A stretch of 64,000 nt of DNA from assembly GCF_000253255.1 (NCBI RefSeq), contig NC_015580.1, positions 3,485,001 to 3,549,000 of the forward strand, in the 5' to 3' direction. The notes under the pieces were generated by a model. It was not told the origin of the DNA and searched no databases. It was given only the letters and a program-made list of their open reading frames with translations. The position numbers and the translations under genes are program-made. The DNA comes from Novosphingobium sp. PP1Y. Its GTDB lineage: Bacteria; Pseudomonadota; Alphaproteobacteria; Sphingomonadales; Sphingomonadaceae. Positions 1 to 8,913 of the stretch are shown piece by piece (position 1 is the first letter of the stretch; each line of letters starts with the position of its first letter).

Positions 1-355
1 CAGGCTTTTCCACTTCGCCGAGGATGTAGATCGGCCGATATCCCACGACATCGATGGCGATGCGGGCATCGCGAACATATTCGCGGCCGAGCAGCGATTG
101 CAGGTCCTGTCGCAGTTGCGCGAGTGTCTTGCCTGCAGCTCGCACTTCACCGGCCAGTGGCAGGGCAATGAGGCCCAAATCGTCGATCACGTATTCACCG
201 CTCAGGGTGTCCTCACGGAAAACCTCGAGATGCAGTCTGTCACCCGGCGAAAGCTGGTATGCGAGACTATCGACACTGGGCAAAGAACGCGTCGCGACCG
301 TCGTGCAGCCCGCGATCAGCATGGAAAGTGCGATTATCATCGAGCGAATTGTCAT
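1..355 (-). CDS. Polysaccharide export outer-membrane lipoprotein (Wza/GumB/GelD type), N-terminal part
   Basis: The first 118 residues of a protein whose gene continues past the left edge. Residues 1-17 form a lipoprotein signal ending in the lipobox LIAGC (Cys17), and the mature part carries the poly-export fold pattern (YQLSPGDRLHLEVF, then a GYRPIYILGEV soluble-ligand-binding-like segment). In this family the lipoprotein multimerises into the outer-membrane channel that passes capsule or exopolysaccharide to the cell surface. It follows the glycosyltransferase and Wzc-like genes on the same strand, which fits a polymerisation/export operon. I chose the ATG at 355 because it gives the signal peptide and has GGGA upstream; this makes the gene overlap the glycosyltransferase end by 89 bp. 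The family call is firm; the polymer is unknown. Confidence 0.85.
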   Translation of the reverse strand, partial: MTIRSMIIALSMLIAGCTTVATRSLPSVDSLAYQLSPGDRLHLEVFREDTLSGEYVIDDLGLIALPLAGEVRAAGKTLAQLRQDLQSLLGREYVRDARIAIDVVGYRPIYILGEVEKP

Positions 356-1526
356 CAATTCCCATCCCTTGTAAAAACCCTGTCGAAGATCCGAAAGCGT
401 CGTGAGGCCTCATGCGGCGAAAATGGTCGAGCGCATCGCGGATGCCTCGGGCAAAGATTTCCGGACCAAATCTGGCCGCATTGCGAATGGCATCGTCGGG
501 CCGAAACTGCACTTGCCATTCCTCGAAGCGGCGGATCGCGTTGACGACATCCATCGGCGTTTGACGATCGAAAAAGATCCCCGTTCGCCCCTCAAGGATG
601 GAATCCGTCACCCCTCCCCGGCCAAAGGCTATAACCGGGCGGCCACTTGCATTAGCCTCGACCGGAACGATCCCGAAGTCTTCCTCCGGCGTGAACACAA
701 GCGCACGACACGTGGCATAGGCGTGCCGCAGTTCCTCAAAGGAAAGCCGCTTGCGGACCTCTACGTTCGGTCCTGCACTTGCGGCAATCCTGTCGAACAT
801 TTCGCCATCGCCAACCATGAGGGCGGGCACGCCCAGCCGATTGAAGGCCTCCAGCGCAACATCGGCGCGCTTGTAGGGGGTCATCTGGCTGACCCATAGG
901 TACCTGTCGCTTACTTTCGATGACGGCGCGAAGGCATCCACGGCAACCGGCGGATGCACCACGCATGCCTCACGTCCCCAGACCTTGGCGATGCGCCTGG
1001 CGATGAAGCTGGAATTGGCGATAAAGCCATCGACCCTGCTTGCCGAGCTGACGTCCCACTGACGAAGGCGGTGGAATACCAGTGGGATGAGCCGGCGGCT
1101 GAGCCATCCCGCACTTTCCCGGTAGTCCTGATAGTGATCCCAGAGATATCGCATCGGGGAATGGCAATAGCAAAGGTGCAGGGTATCAGGCCCGGTGATC
1201 ACGCCCTTCGCCGGCCCGGACTCGCTGCTGATGACAAGGTCGTAGCCCCGCAGATCCAGTTCCTCGAGCGCGAGAGGCATCAGCGGCAAATATTTCTGAT
1301 AGTGGCGCCGCGCACCGGGCAGACGACCGACGAAGCTCTGCCTGACATTAGCCTTTCTGATCCGGGCAGAAACCTTCTGCGGATCATAGACATGCGTGAA
1401 CAGGTCAGCATCGGGAAACAGGTCCAGCAGGTGCTCGATCACGCGTTCCCCTCCGCGCATCCCGACAAGCCAATAGTGCACGATGGCCACGCGATACGGG
1501 CGCGCGATTGTCCCCTCCCTCGTCAT
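267..1526 (-). CDS. GT-B fold glycosyltransferase (GT4-like), exopolysaccharide assembly
   Basis: A 419-residue glycosyltransferase that probably adds one sugar to a lipid-linked exopolysaccharide repeat unit at the cytoplasmic face. The N-terminal Rossmann half begins with VAIVHYW (13-19) and the donor/acceptor loop GMRGGERV (22-29). A conserved YCHSPMRYLWDHY stretch lies near 120-132, and the C-terminal half has the E-x7-E nucleotide-sugar motif (E282 and E290 in EEDFGIVPVE). The ATG at 1526 overlaps the stop of the tyrosine-kinase gene (ATGA), so the two are translationally coupled. The reading frame can be extended upstream but would then lie inside the kinase gene. The last ~30 residues lie in the overlap with the export lipoprotein and look less conserved. 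Sugar specificity cannot be read from sequence. Confidence 0.88.
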   Translation of the reverse strand: MTREGTIARPYRVAIVHYWLVGMRGGERVIEHLLDLFPDADLFTHVYDPQKVSARIRKANVRQSFVGRLPGARRHYQKYLPLMPLALEELDLRGYDLVISSESGPAKGVITGPDTLHLCYCHSPMRYLWDHYQDYRESAGWLSRRLIPLVFHRLRQWDVSSASRVDGFIANSSFIARRIAKVWGREACVVHPPVAVDAFAPSSKVSDRYLWVSQMTPYKRADVALEAFNRLGVPALMVGDGEMFDRIAASAGPNVEVRKRLSFEELRHAYATCRALVFTPEEDFGIVPVEANASGRPVIAFGRGGVTDSILEGRTGIFFDRQTPMDVVNAIRRFEEWQVQFRPDDAIRNAARFGPEIFARGIRDALDHFRRMRPHDAFGSSTGFLQGMGIDDNSLDDNRTFHADRGLHDGRDAFFAQCR

Positions 1527-3811
1527 CGGTAGTATCCCTTGTAATGGGCGTAGAAGCTGGCGACATCCTCTCCTCCGAAACGCACCTGTTTCTTCATGTC
1601 GACCAGGTTCAACACCACGCCGCATTGCTTCAGGGTACGCCCGGGCAATTGCCGGATCGCCGCCTTGACGATCCGATCGACGGTCTTGCGCCATTGCACG
1701 ACGAGCAAGACGCTATCAGCTTGTGCGACAATCGAACGGGTTTCAGCGATCGGCAAGATCGGGGGGCAATCCAGAATAACCACATCGAATGTCTCTCGCA
1801 GACGGGCGACCACCCTGTCGAGCCTCCCCCGCTCCGACAGGCGTTCGCCCTTCGGGAAAGCACGGGTAATCGGAATGATCCTCAAGGGGGAACTCGCATC
1901 TTCGTATTGTGCGATGTCCTGTGTTTCGTCATGAAGCGCTTCGTACAGGCCTGGCTCTCCCTCCGGCGCGCAGAAGCGCTTGCTGAGCTGCGAGCGAATG
2001 ACGTCGCAGTCGACTACCACCACTCTTTCGTTAGCCATCGCCAGGGCCCGGCCGATGCAGGCAGCGAGCGTCGATTTTCCTTCGCCGGGAATGGCCGAGG
2101 TTATCGCAAGGACCTTCCCCGACCCCGACACCGAGTGACGCACCGAAACGATGACGTTGCGCAGCGCCTCGGAAAAGGGGCCTTCCGGGTATTCGCGCAA
2201 GGTATCCATCGGGGTATTCGCGTGAGGTTCGATAGAACGGATGGCTGGAACGAAGCCCCAACCCGGCAGGCCGATACGTGTCTCAACATCCCCAAGGCTT
2301 GTCAGGCCGCCGTAGGAAAGCTCTACCAGGATCGCCAGTATCATGCCCGAGAGCGCTCCTGCCACGAGCGCCAACCCCAGATTCAATGGCAGGTCGGGCG
2401 AGACGGGAAGGACCGGGACATTGGCGGCCGATATCAGTCGAGCAGAGGGCTGCTCCGACCCGCTTCCCGCCACAACGGCATTGTAGCGGCGCAAGTAGGA
2501 TTCGTAGAGAGTCTTCGAAGCGTCCGCCTTTTTCTCCAGATCAGCCAATTCGACCAGCGCGCTGTTGCCCGTCTGCAGTTGCGATTGCGTGCCGCCTCGG
2601 CTGCGGCGCAGCGAGGCCAGCCGTTGCGCCGAGGCCATGGCCTTGGTTTCCAGGCCGCTCAGGGTTCGCGAAACTTCCCCGGCTATCTGCCGATCGAGAT
2701 CGGCGATCTGCTGTCGGACGGTCACAAGGTCGGGATGGCTGTCAAAATAGCGCTGCGAAAGGTCGCGTTCGCGGATCACCAGTTGCGCGCGTTGCGACCG
2801 CAAGGTGGCGACCACCGGGGCGCCTGCACCGACCCCCACGCCTTCAGGTCCGCCGCTGCGCAACTGTGCCCGAGCGCTGGCGAGTGCTTCGGCATCCTGT
2901 GCCGCTTCCGCCTCCGCGTTGACGATCTGCTGGTTGTAGGCCGAAAGCTCCTGCTCGGTCAGGCTCGTGGCCTGCGAACTGAGGAGTTGATGGCGATTGC
3001 GATACGCCTGCACTTCAGCGAAATCATGGTTTGCCTGCGCACGCAGCGCATCGACCTTCGATTTCAGCACGCGCGCGGCCGTGGCGTTGGTCTGCGCACG
3101 TTCACGGGCATCGTCGGTGGTGAACAGGCGCGCATAGGCATTGGCGATCGCAGCTGCGCGGGTCGCTTCTGCATCTTCGAAGGCAATGCGCAGATTGAAC
3201 GAGTTGCCGACCCTCGCCACATCGAGCCGCGAGCTGAGGTAATTGACCGCATGTTGGCGAAACTGCGCTCCATCCCCGGTAACCCTGTCCCGCTGCCTAA
3301 CGGCGCCAAAGCCGATGGAGGCCAGAATGTTATCGAGCGCAGAACGGGGCACTTCCACATCGCGGCGGAACATCGGATCATGCAGAAGCCTTGTCGCGTC
3401 GAGCACCTGCCCGGCCATTTCCCGTGACCTGACAAGCTGGATCTGCGTCTCGACCTCTTCAGAACGGGTTGGCGCTTCGCGAGGTTGCGCCTCTTCGTTC
3501 GGCACAACGTCTGTCGATCCGGTAATCATCACCACGTCAGCCGAACTGCGATAGATGCGCGGCAACGCTGAAGTCCAGACCACCGCCAGCCCGAGCGCCA
3601 GGAGCAGCGTCATGATCATGACCGACTGCCGGCGCCGCAGCAACGAAAGCAGATAGCGCACGGAGATCTGCTCATCCCTGCTGCGAAAGCCGCCGGCAGT
3701 GCCCTGCATGGGTGCCGGCAACCCCGCTTCTGATTCATATATGACAGGGAGATTCAATTGGCAGGCTCCTGACAGCACAATTCGAGAATGGCAGAGCGCA
3801 TTGTCAGACAT
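1523..3811 (-). CDS. Polysaccharide co-polymerase with fused bacterial tyrosine kinase (Wzc/ExoP/GumC-like)
   Basis: A 762-residue inner-membrane protein expected to set exopolysaccharide chain length and to autophosphorylate. The Wzz domain starts after TM1 (about 62-82); a long periplasmic coiled-coil region (about 240-440) leads to TM2 (about 476-496). The cytoplasmic BY-kinase domain has Walker A GEGKST (576-581), Walker A' VVVVDCD (597-603) and Walker B VVILDCP (677-683). The C-terminus is a tyrosine cluster (Y754, Y757, Y760, Y761) typical of the autophosphorylation tail. In sphingan clusters the co-polymerase and kinase are often separate proteins (GelC and GelE); here they are one chain. 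Downstream genes overlap by ATGA. An internal ATG at residue 35 is a possible alternative start. Confidence 0.93.
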   Translation of the reverse strand: MSDNALCHSRIVLSGACQLNLPVIYESEAGLPAPMQGTAGGFRSRDEQISVRYLLSLLRRRQSVMIMTLLLALGLAVVWTSALPRIYRSSADVVMITGSTDVVPNEEAQPREAPTRSEEVETQIQLVRSREMAGQVLDATRLLHDPMFRRDVEVPRSALDNILASIGFGAVRQRDRVTGDGAQFRQHAVNYLSSRLDVARVGNSFNLRIAFEDAEATRAAAIANAYARLFTTDDARERAQTNATAARVLKSKVDALRAQANHDFAEVQAYRNRHQLLSSQATSLTEQELSAYNQQIVNAEAEAAQDAEALASARAQLRSGGPEGVGVGAGAPVVATLRSQRAQLVIRERDLSQRYFDSHPDLVTVRQQIADLDRQIAGEVSRTLSGLETKAMASAQRLASLRRSRGGTQSQLQTGNSALVELADLEKKADASKTLYESYLRRYNAVVAGSGSEQPSARLISAANVPVLPVSPDLPLNLGLALVAGALSGMILAILVELSYGGLTSLGDVETRIGLPGWGFVPAIRSIEPHANTPMDTLREYPEGPFSEALRNVIVSVRHSVSGSGKVLAITSAIPGEGKSTLAACIGRALAMANERVVVVDCDVIRSQLSKRFCAPEGEPGLYEALHDETQDIAQYEDASSPLRIIPITRAFPKGERLSERGRLDRVVARLRETFDVVILDCPPILPIAETRSIVAQADSVLLVVQWRKTVDRIVKAAIRQLPGRTLKQCGVVLNLVDMKKQVRFGGEDVASFYAHYKGYYR

Positions 3812-3994
3812 GAACTGACCGCCCCGGATCCCATCAAGACGACCACGCCCCGAATTGACGTGTATACGAATAAACCCTCATTACTTGACGGGGAACGTCC
3901 AAGCTGGTCCAATTTCATTTCTACCCGGGGGTGATAAATCCATTTCGGAGTGCAGCGCGCCGGACGCTGACGACATCTCCAGCCCGAATTGAGT
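3812..3994 (-). promoter_or_regulatory. Probable promoter region of the polysaccharide genes
   Basis: This 183-bp gap separates the secretion genes from the polysaccharide genes, all read on the minus strand, and is the only sizeable non-coding stretch inside the run. It is more AT-rich than its flanks. On the plus strand it has two copies of TTGACG (3855-3860 and 3885-3890) spaced 30 bp apart, about 45 and 75 bp before the kinase start. They could be regulator half-sites; no convincing -35/-10 pair was found, so the function is inferred from position only. Confidence 0.3.
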
Positions 3995-5356
3995 TCATTC
4001 GCGAAGGGCGCGCCTCAGTTGGTCGCCAAGGGGGCGCAGGATGTAGTGCAACATCGTGCGCTCGCCCGTCTGGACAAAAACTTCGACAGGCATGCCCACC
4101 GCCAGATGCGTCTTGCCCAGCTTGCGCAGCTCCGTTGCCGGAATCGCGATCGTCGCGGGATAGAATGCCGTATTCGTCGCGCGGTCGATGGTTCGGTCAG
4201 CGGCGAGCTGAACGACTTTGCCTTCCAGCTCGGGCGTCGTGCGCATGCTCAAGGCGGTAAATCGCAAATGCGCGGCCTGGTCCTGCGCCACCTGATCGAT
4301 GTCGGTGGGGCGGATCCGGGCCTTCACGACGAGACGGTCCTTCTCGGGCACGATTTCGAGCAGAGTCTGCCCCGCAGGTACGACGCTACCCAGCGTCCGC
4401 ACGGCCAGCTTGTCGACGATACCGGTCTGCGGGGCGCGAATGACGGTGCGATCGTTCTGATCGCTGGCGGCGACCTCCTCCTTGCGCACCTGGGCGATAG
4501 CATTGCGCACCTGGGCCAGTTCGATCGCTGCCTGACTGCGGGCCACACTCTCGATTGAGGCCATCTGCGCGCGCAGTTCGGAGATCCGCGCACGCGCCTC
4601 GGCCATGTTCGACTGCGCCGTCGCATGGTCTGCTTCCACGCCGACTGCGGCGCGTTCAAGCGCATTGAGCCTGTCGAGTGTGGTCAGCCGTTCTGCGTAG
4701 AGTTCACGTGTCTGCGAAAGTTCCTCAAGAACGAGGTTGGATTGCCGGGCATAAGCTGCAGCGCGGCTGCTTTGCGCCGAAATCTCCGCCCGCGCCTGCG
4801 CAATGCGCCGGGCCAGTTGCAACCGTTGATCGCCGCGCGCCACCTGGTCGAGTTCGAAAGACCGGCGCTCGTCTGCCAGAATGACCGCCACTTGCGGATC
4901 GTCGGCCCGGCTGCGCAATTCGGCAGGGAAAGCGATCCGCACAGCATTGTTGCGCAGAGCCCGCAGCCTCGCTTCCTTTGCAAGCAATTGAAAGAGATCA
5001 AGCCCTGTGTACTGCGCCGCCGCACCAGCCACGCGCGAATCCAGGCGGATCAGCGCCTGCCCCTTGCGAACATGATCTCCATCCTCGACCAGAATCGCCT
5101 TTGCGACCCCGCCGAATGGATGCGAAATCTCCTTCACGTGCGTTTCGACGCTCACTTCGCCGGGCGCGATGACTGCGCCAGCCATCGGCAGAAAGGCGAT
5201 CAGAACTCCGAAACCCAGGACCAGGACAGCCACTGCGCCCAACCCCAGCCGCAAAAGATCCGAGAGCCCCCGCTCCACCCCGGTGGAGAATTCACCCCCA
5301 CCCGTCGTCGCATGGGAAGCCAGCAAAATGGACGAGGCTTGGGCAAGGACGCTCAC
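3995..5356 (-). CDS. Type I secretion membrane fusion protein, HlyD/PrtE family
   Basis: A 453-residue periplasmic adaptor that should link the ABC exporter encoded just upstream to a TolC-type channel. A short cytoplasmic tail is followed by one TM helix (about 41-63), a lipoyl/barrel segment (about 66-110, with PGEVSVETHVKEISHPFGG and VRKGQALIRLDS), a long alpha-helical hairpin rich in A, R, E and Q (about 140-300), then the second lipoyl half (VIRAPQTGIVDKLAVRTLG) and the C-terminal beta barrel (TIAIPATELRKLG). Length and order match PrtE/HlyD proteins. The start overlaps the ABC transporter stop by 4 bp, indicating coupling. In sphingan clusters the equivalent pair is AtrB/AtrD. The secreted protein substrate is not in view. 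Confidence 0.92.
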   Translation of the reverse strand: MSVLAQASSILLASHATTGGGEFSTGVERGLSDLLRLGLGAVAVLVLGFGVLIAFLPMAGAVIAPGEVSVETHVKEISHPFGGVAKAILVEDGDHVRKGQALIRLDSRVAGAAAQYTGLDLFQLLAKEARLRALRNNAVRIAFPAELRSRADDPQVAVILADERRSFELDQVARGDQRLQLARRIAQARAEISAQSSRAAAYARQSNLVLEELSQTRELYAERLTTLDRLNALERAAVGVEADHATAQSNMAEARARISELRAQMASIESVARSQAAIELAQVRNAIAQVRKEEVAASDQNDRTVIRAPQTGIVDKLAVRTLGSVVPAGQTLLEIVPEKDRLVVKARIRPTDIDQVAQDQAAHLRFTALSMRTTPELEGKVVQLAADRTIDRATNTAFYPATIAIPATELRKLGKTHLAVGMPVEVFVQTGERTMLHYILRPLGDQLRRALRE

Positions 5357-7155
5357 TCGCCCACCTCCACCGGCCTGCCTGCAGGCCTGACATCCTTCGA
5401 GGGATCGCCCGAAGCATCATCCTTTTCGTTTTCATCGCGGCGCGATCGCAAACTCCCGTCGGAAGTAGCTGACGGTGCGAGGCGTGCCTCGAATTCTTCC
5501 CTTGTTTCGAACCTTTCGATCCTGCCGTTGGCCATCGCCATGATGTGACTGGCATGAGCGATTACGCTGGGTCGATGGGCAATGACGACGACGATCGCCC
5601 CACGCCTGCGCGCCTGCCTGATCGCCAGACCCAGGGCCCGCTCACCGTCATGATCGAGATTGCTGTTGGGTTCATCGAACACGAGCAGGAACGGGTCAGC
5701 AAACAGGGCCCGCGCGAGTGCGATCCGTTGTTGCTGCCCGGCCGACAGGCCACTGCCATGCGCCCCGATAACATGATCGTAGCCTCCCTCGAGCCGTACG
5801 ATGAGGTCGTGGCAGTCCGCAGCCCTTGCCGCAGCCAGGATCGCTTCGCGATCCGCATCTGGCTGGAACCGGGCGATGTTCTGGCCGATCGTTCCTTCGA
5901 ACAGTTCAATCGACTGCGGCACGTAACCGAGAATTCGGGCGATCTCGTCCGGCGACCACTGGTCCAGAGTCGCGCCGTCCAGCCGGATCGCGCCGCGCAA
6001 GGGTTTCCAAATGCCGCAAAGCACACGCGCCAGGGTCGTCTTTCCGGACCCGCTTCTGCCCACTACCGCCAGCGCATCGCCCGCACGCAATCGGAAGCTA
6101 AGATCGAGCACGGTGACTTTCTGCGTTCCCGGGGGGCCGGCTGCGATTCCCTGCACCACAAGATCGCGCCGGGGTCGCTCCAGCCCCATGGGCGTAACGT
6201 GATAAGGCACAGATTCGAACTGGCTTCGCAGGCGATCCAGCGCCTGCCGGGATGAAACCATCCCCTTCCAGTTGGCAATGGTCTGTTCGACCGGCGCAAG
6301 CGCACGGGCCGACAGGATCGACCCTGCAATGATGATGCCCCCGGTCGCGCGCCCGTCGATCACCAGAAAGGCGCCCAGTGCCAAGGTCGCCGACTGAAGC
6401 AACATGCGAAAGGCCTTCGTCGATCCCGACAAGGTGCTCGAGATCGCCGAAAACCGGTCATTGGCACGAAGGAATTCGGCCTCGACACTGTGCCATTCGC
6501 TTTGGCGCGCACTCGCCATGCCCAGCGCCTTGAGCGTTTCGGCGTTGCGCAAAGTGGCTTCGGCCAGGCCGACACGCCTTGCCCCTGAGCGCATCGTTGC
6601 CAGCGCCAGCGGTTCGGTCATCCGGTTGTTGACGAACATCAGCGTCACCAGCACTGCCACGCCGATCAAGGCGAGCAGGCCGATGCTCCAGTGGAATATG
6701 GAAAGAATGAGCAGGTAGACCGCGATCCAAGGCAAGTCGACGACCGCCAGCGGGCCCGGCCCCGACATGAACGCCCTGACGGTATCGACGTCGCGCACGA
6801 TCTGCGTTCCATTCGGTATTGCGCCGCGCGTCAGTTCATGGCGCGACAGAACATCGAGCACGCGATCGCTGATCGCGCGCATGAACATCGAGCCGACTTG
6901 CACCATCACCCGCCCCCGAACCACATCGAGAAAGGCCTGGAATGCATAGGCGAGCGCCACCATCAGCAGCAGGCTGACGAGCGAGGGAACGCTGCGGCTC
7001 GGCAGGACGTCGTCATAGACGAGCAGCATGAAGAACGATCCGGAGAGCAGCAGCACATTGTAGACACTACTGATTGCCAGAACCGGCAAGAGCACGCGCC
7101 TGAGCGGCACGAGCGCCTGCTTCAGTTCCGTATTCAGCCGGGGCGCGAGGATCAT
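5353..7155 (-). CDS. Type I secretion ABC transporter, fused permease/ATPase (PrtD family)
   Basis: A 600-residue inner-membrane exporter half-molecule that would dimerise and use ATP to push an unfolded protein through the HlyD/TolC conduit. The membrane domain occupies about residues 20-300 with six predicted helices (for example 24-44, 55-76, 140-160). The nucleotide-binding domain has Walker A GRSGSGKTT (366-374), Q-loop YVPQSIELF, signature LSAGQ (470-474), Walker B LLVFDEP (around 490-496) and an H-loop VVVIAHRP. There is no N-terminal C39 peptidase domain, so it is of the PrtD/HlyB export type, not a bacteriocin exporter. It is the first gene of the minus-strand run and is divergent from the TolC-type gene. 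Confidence 0.94.
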   Translation of the reverse strand: MILAPRLNTELKQALVPLRRVLLPVLAISSVYNVLLLSGSFFMLLVYDDVLPSRSVPSLVSLLLMVALAYAFQAFLDVVRGRVMVQVGSMFMRAISDRVLDVLSRHELTRGAIPNGTQIVRDVDTVRAFMSGPGPLAVVDLPWIAVYLLILSIFHWSIGLLALIGVAVLVTLMFVNNRMTEPLALATMRSGARRVGLAEATLRNAETLKALGMASARQSEWHSVEAEFLRANDRFSAISSTLSGSTKAFRMLLQSATLALGAFLVIDGRATGGIIIAGSILSARALAPVEQTIANWKGMVSSRQALDRLRSQFESVPYHVTPMGLERPRRDLVVQGIAAGPPGTQKVTVLDLSFRLRAGDALAVVGRSGSGKTTLARVLCGIWKPLRGAIRLDGATLDQWSPDEIARILGYVPQSIELFEGTIGQNIARFQPDADREAILAAARAADCHDLIVRLEGGYDHVIGAHGSGLSAGQQQRIALARALFADPFLLVFDEPNSNLDHDGERALGLAIRQARRRGAIVVVIAHRPSVIAHASHIMAMANGRIERFETREEFEARLAPSATSDGSLRSRRDENEKDDASGDPSKDVRPAGRPVEVGE

Positions 7156-7318
7156 GCTGTCGTTTCCATGGCGAGGGCCGCATTACATATCGCCGAGCAT
7201 GATTCTGGCGATCAGAAGTAGGTCCGTTCCCGAGCCAAACCGGATGCACTCGCGGTTCCCATCTGCCTCTCATCTCCTAGGATCGATGCAGCAATCGCGC
7301 CTTTGCCGGAGGGAGGCG

Positions 7319-7356
7319 GCGGAGCGGGCTGCCGTTACCCGAGCAGCCCGCTCCGC
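7319..7356. repeat. Perfect 14-bp inverted repeat with 10-nt loop in the tolC leader
   Basis: Arms 7319-7332 and 7343-7356 are exact reverse complements (14 bp, mostly G/C), separated by a 10-nt loop. It sits in the 256-bp divergent region between the ABC exporter and the TolC-type gene, 55 bp before the latter's GTG start. No T-run follows, so it is not a standard terminator. It could be a leader hairpin or an operator. Confidence 0.6.
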
Positions 7357-7411
7357 AAGAACCCCCACGCACGGTCCGATACCTTCCAAACCACCCCTTG
7401 GGGAACCATGC

Positions 7412-8902
7412 GTGAAGTGCAGGACTTTGTTGCATCTGTCGATTATCCCGTTTGCGGCCCTGTTCGCTGGCCAGGCAATGGCGGACACACTGGAGCAGGC
7501 CATTGCCAAGGCGCATGAATACAATCCGCAACTGAAGGGGACGCAATTCCTGGCCCGGTCTGCCGACGCCGCAGTTGCCAGGGCCAAGGGGGCCTATGGC
7601 CCCAGCCTCGCGGTTTCGGTCCGTCATGAATATACTTTTGATCGAACGACGCTGAACGATCTTGCGTTTGACGAACAGGGCTTCGGCACCACCGCCTCCC
7701 TTTCGCTTTTGCAACCGCTGTTCACCTCGGGTCGCCTTGCCTCTGGACTGGATGGGGCCCGCGCCGGCCGGATGATCGCGCGGGAGAACTTGCGCGCTGC
7801 CAGCCAGCAATTGATGCTTGATGTCGTGAATGCCTATGCCTCGGTCCAGCGGGACCTGACACTCTTTCGTGTCGCCCGGGATATCCACGCCCTGCTCGCC
7901 CAACAAAGCAACGTCACTGCCGCCCGCTTCAGGCTGCGCGATTCGACAAGACCCGATCTCGATCAGACTACCAACCGGCTCGAAATCGCCGCCGGACGGG
8001 TGATCCGAGCCCGCGCTGCCGTGGAAACCAGCGCGGCGCGCTATCGCAATATCGTCGGCACCTATCCCAGCGATCTGGCCGCGCTTCCCGACCTTGCGCC
8101 CATTCCTCCGCTCGCGGACCTTTACGCGCGTGCGGATGCGAACAATCCGCAGGTCCGGGCAGCCAGATATACAGCACTCAGATCACGTGCCGCTGTCGCT
8201 TCCGCCCGCGCAGCCATGGGGCCGCAAGTCAGCGCCTTCGCTTCGGTCGAGCGCGCGCCGTTGACCCCTTACCAGAACACGCGGCGGGTCGAGCGGCTCT
8301 TAGCCGGCGTCAGTCTGGCGATGCCGCTTCATTCGGGCGGACAGCTCCTTGCCGCGCTGCAGGAAGCAGAACAGCGCAACCTTGCCGACATCCAGTTCGC
8401 CGAACAGACCCGGCGCGACGTGCGCGAAACGCTGGCGACAGACTGGAACCTCTATCGCGCCGCGGCAGAGGCCCTGCCTCGATTCGAAGCGGCCGTCCGC
8501 GCGGCAGAGAGCGCCGTCGCCGGGGTCAAACGTCAGGAAATGGCCGGCATACGCACCCTGCGCGAGGTTCTGGACGTAACCAACGACCTGCTCACCGCCC
8601 GTACCAGCGCGGCCGAGACGCGCGCCGAACTGTTCATCCGCAAGATCGCGGTCCTGCGCGATGCCGGACTACTCAGCCCCGAATTGTTCAATGTCGATTC
8701 GTCGCCTCGCGGTGCGGTCCTGGCTGCCGATAGCGCCGAGCAACCCTTCATCCCCGCCGGGCTGCCCTTGCGCCCATTACTCGATCCGATCGACCGCATC
8801 CTGAGCAACGGCCGTGTTCCGCAAGTCCCCGTCCAGATCGAAAACGAAGGAACCTATCTCTGGGAAGATGGAACGGAAGCTTTGGAAAAGCCCTCTCCCT
8901 AA
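7412..8902 (+). CDS. TolC-family outer-membrane efflux/secretion channel
   Basis: A 496-residue outer-membrane factor, the third component of the type I secretion system encoded divergently. The GTG at 7412 was chosen because GGGGAA lies seven bases upstream and because it gives a clean signal peptide (hydrophobic core then GQAMA, mature start near DTLEQAIAKA). The DTLEQAIAKAHEYNPQL opening is the classic OEP repeat, and a second repeat begins near LYARADANNPQVRAARY. Long A/R/E-rich helices fit the periplasmic tunnel. An ATG two bases upstream is in the wrong frame. The C-terminal ~70 residues after the OEP core are proline-rich. The gene ends 11 bp from the convergent neighbour with no clear terminator. 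Confidence 0.92.
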   Translation: MKCRTLLHLSIIPFAALFAGQAMADTLEQAIAKAHEYNPQLKGTQFLARSADAAVARAKGAYGPSLAVSVRHEYTFDRTTLNDLAFDEQGFGTTASLSLLQPLFTSGRLASGLDGARAGRMIARENLRAASQQLMLDVVNAYASVQRDLTLFRVARDIHALLAQQSNVTAARFRLRDSTRPDLDQTTNRLEIAAGRVIRARAAVETSAARYRNIVGTYPSDLAALPDLAPIPPLADLYARADANNPQVRAARYTALRSRAAVASARAAMGPQVSAFASVERAPLTPYQNTRRVERLLAGVSLAMPLHSGGQLLAALQEAEQRNLADIQFAEQTRRDVRETLATDWNLYRAAAEALPRFEAAVRAAESAVAGVKRQEMAGIRTLREVLDVTNDLLTARTSAAETRAELFIRKIAVLRDAGLLSPELFNVDSSPRGAVLAADSAEQPFIPAGLPLRPLLDPIDRILSNGRVPQVPVQIENEGTYLWEDGTEALEKPSP

Positions 8903-8913
8903 TTCGTGTGCGC

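Noticed and set aside
7404..7518. ATG-started frame overlapping the TolC start
   Set aside because: The ATG two bases from the GTG is in another frame and ends after a short stretch, without the signal peptide; the GTG frame is the real one.
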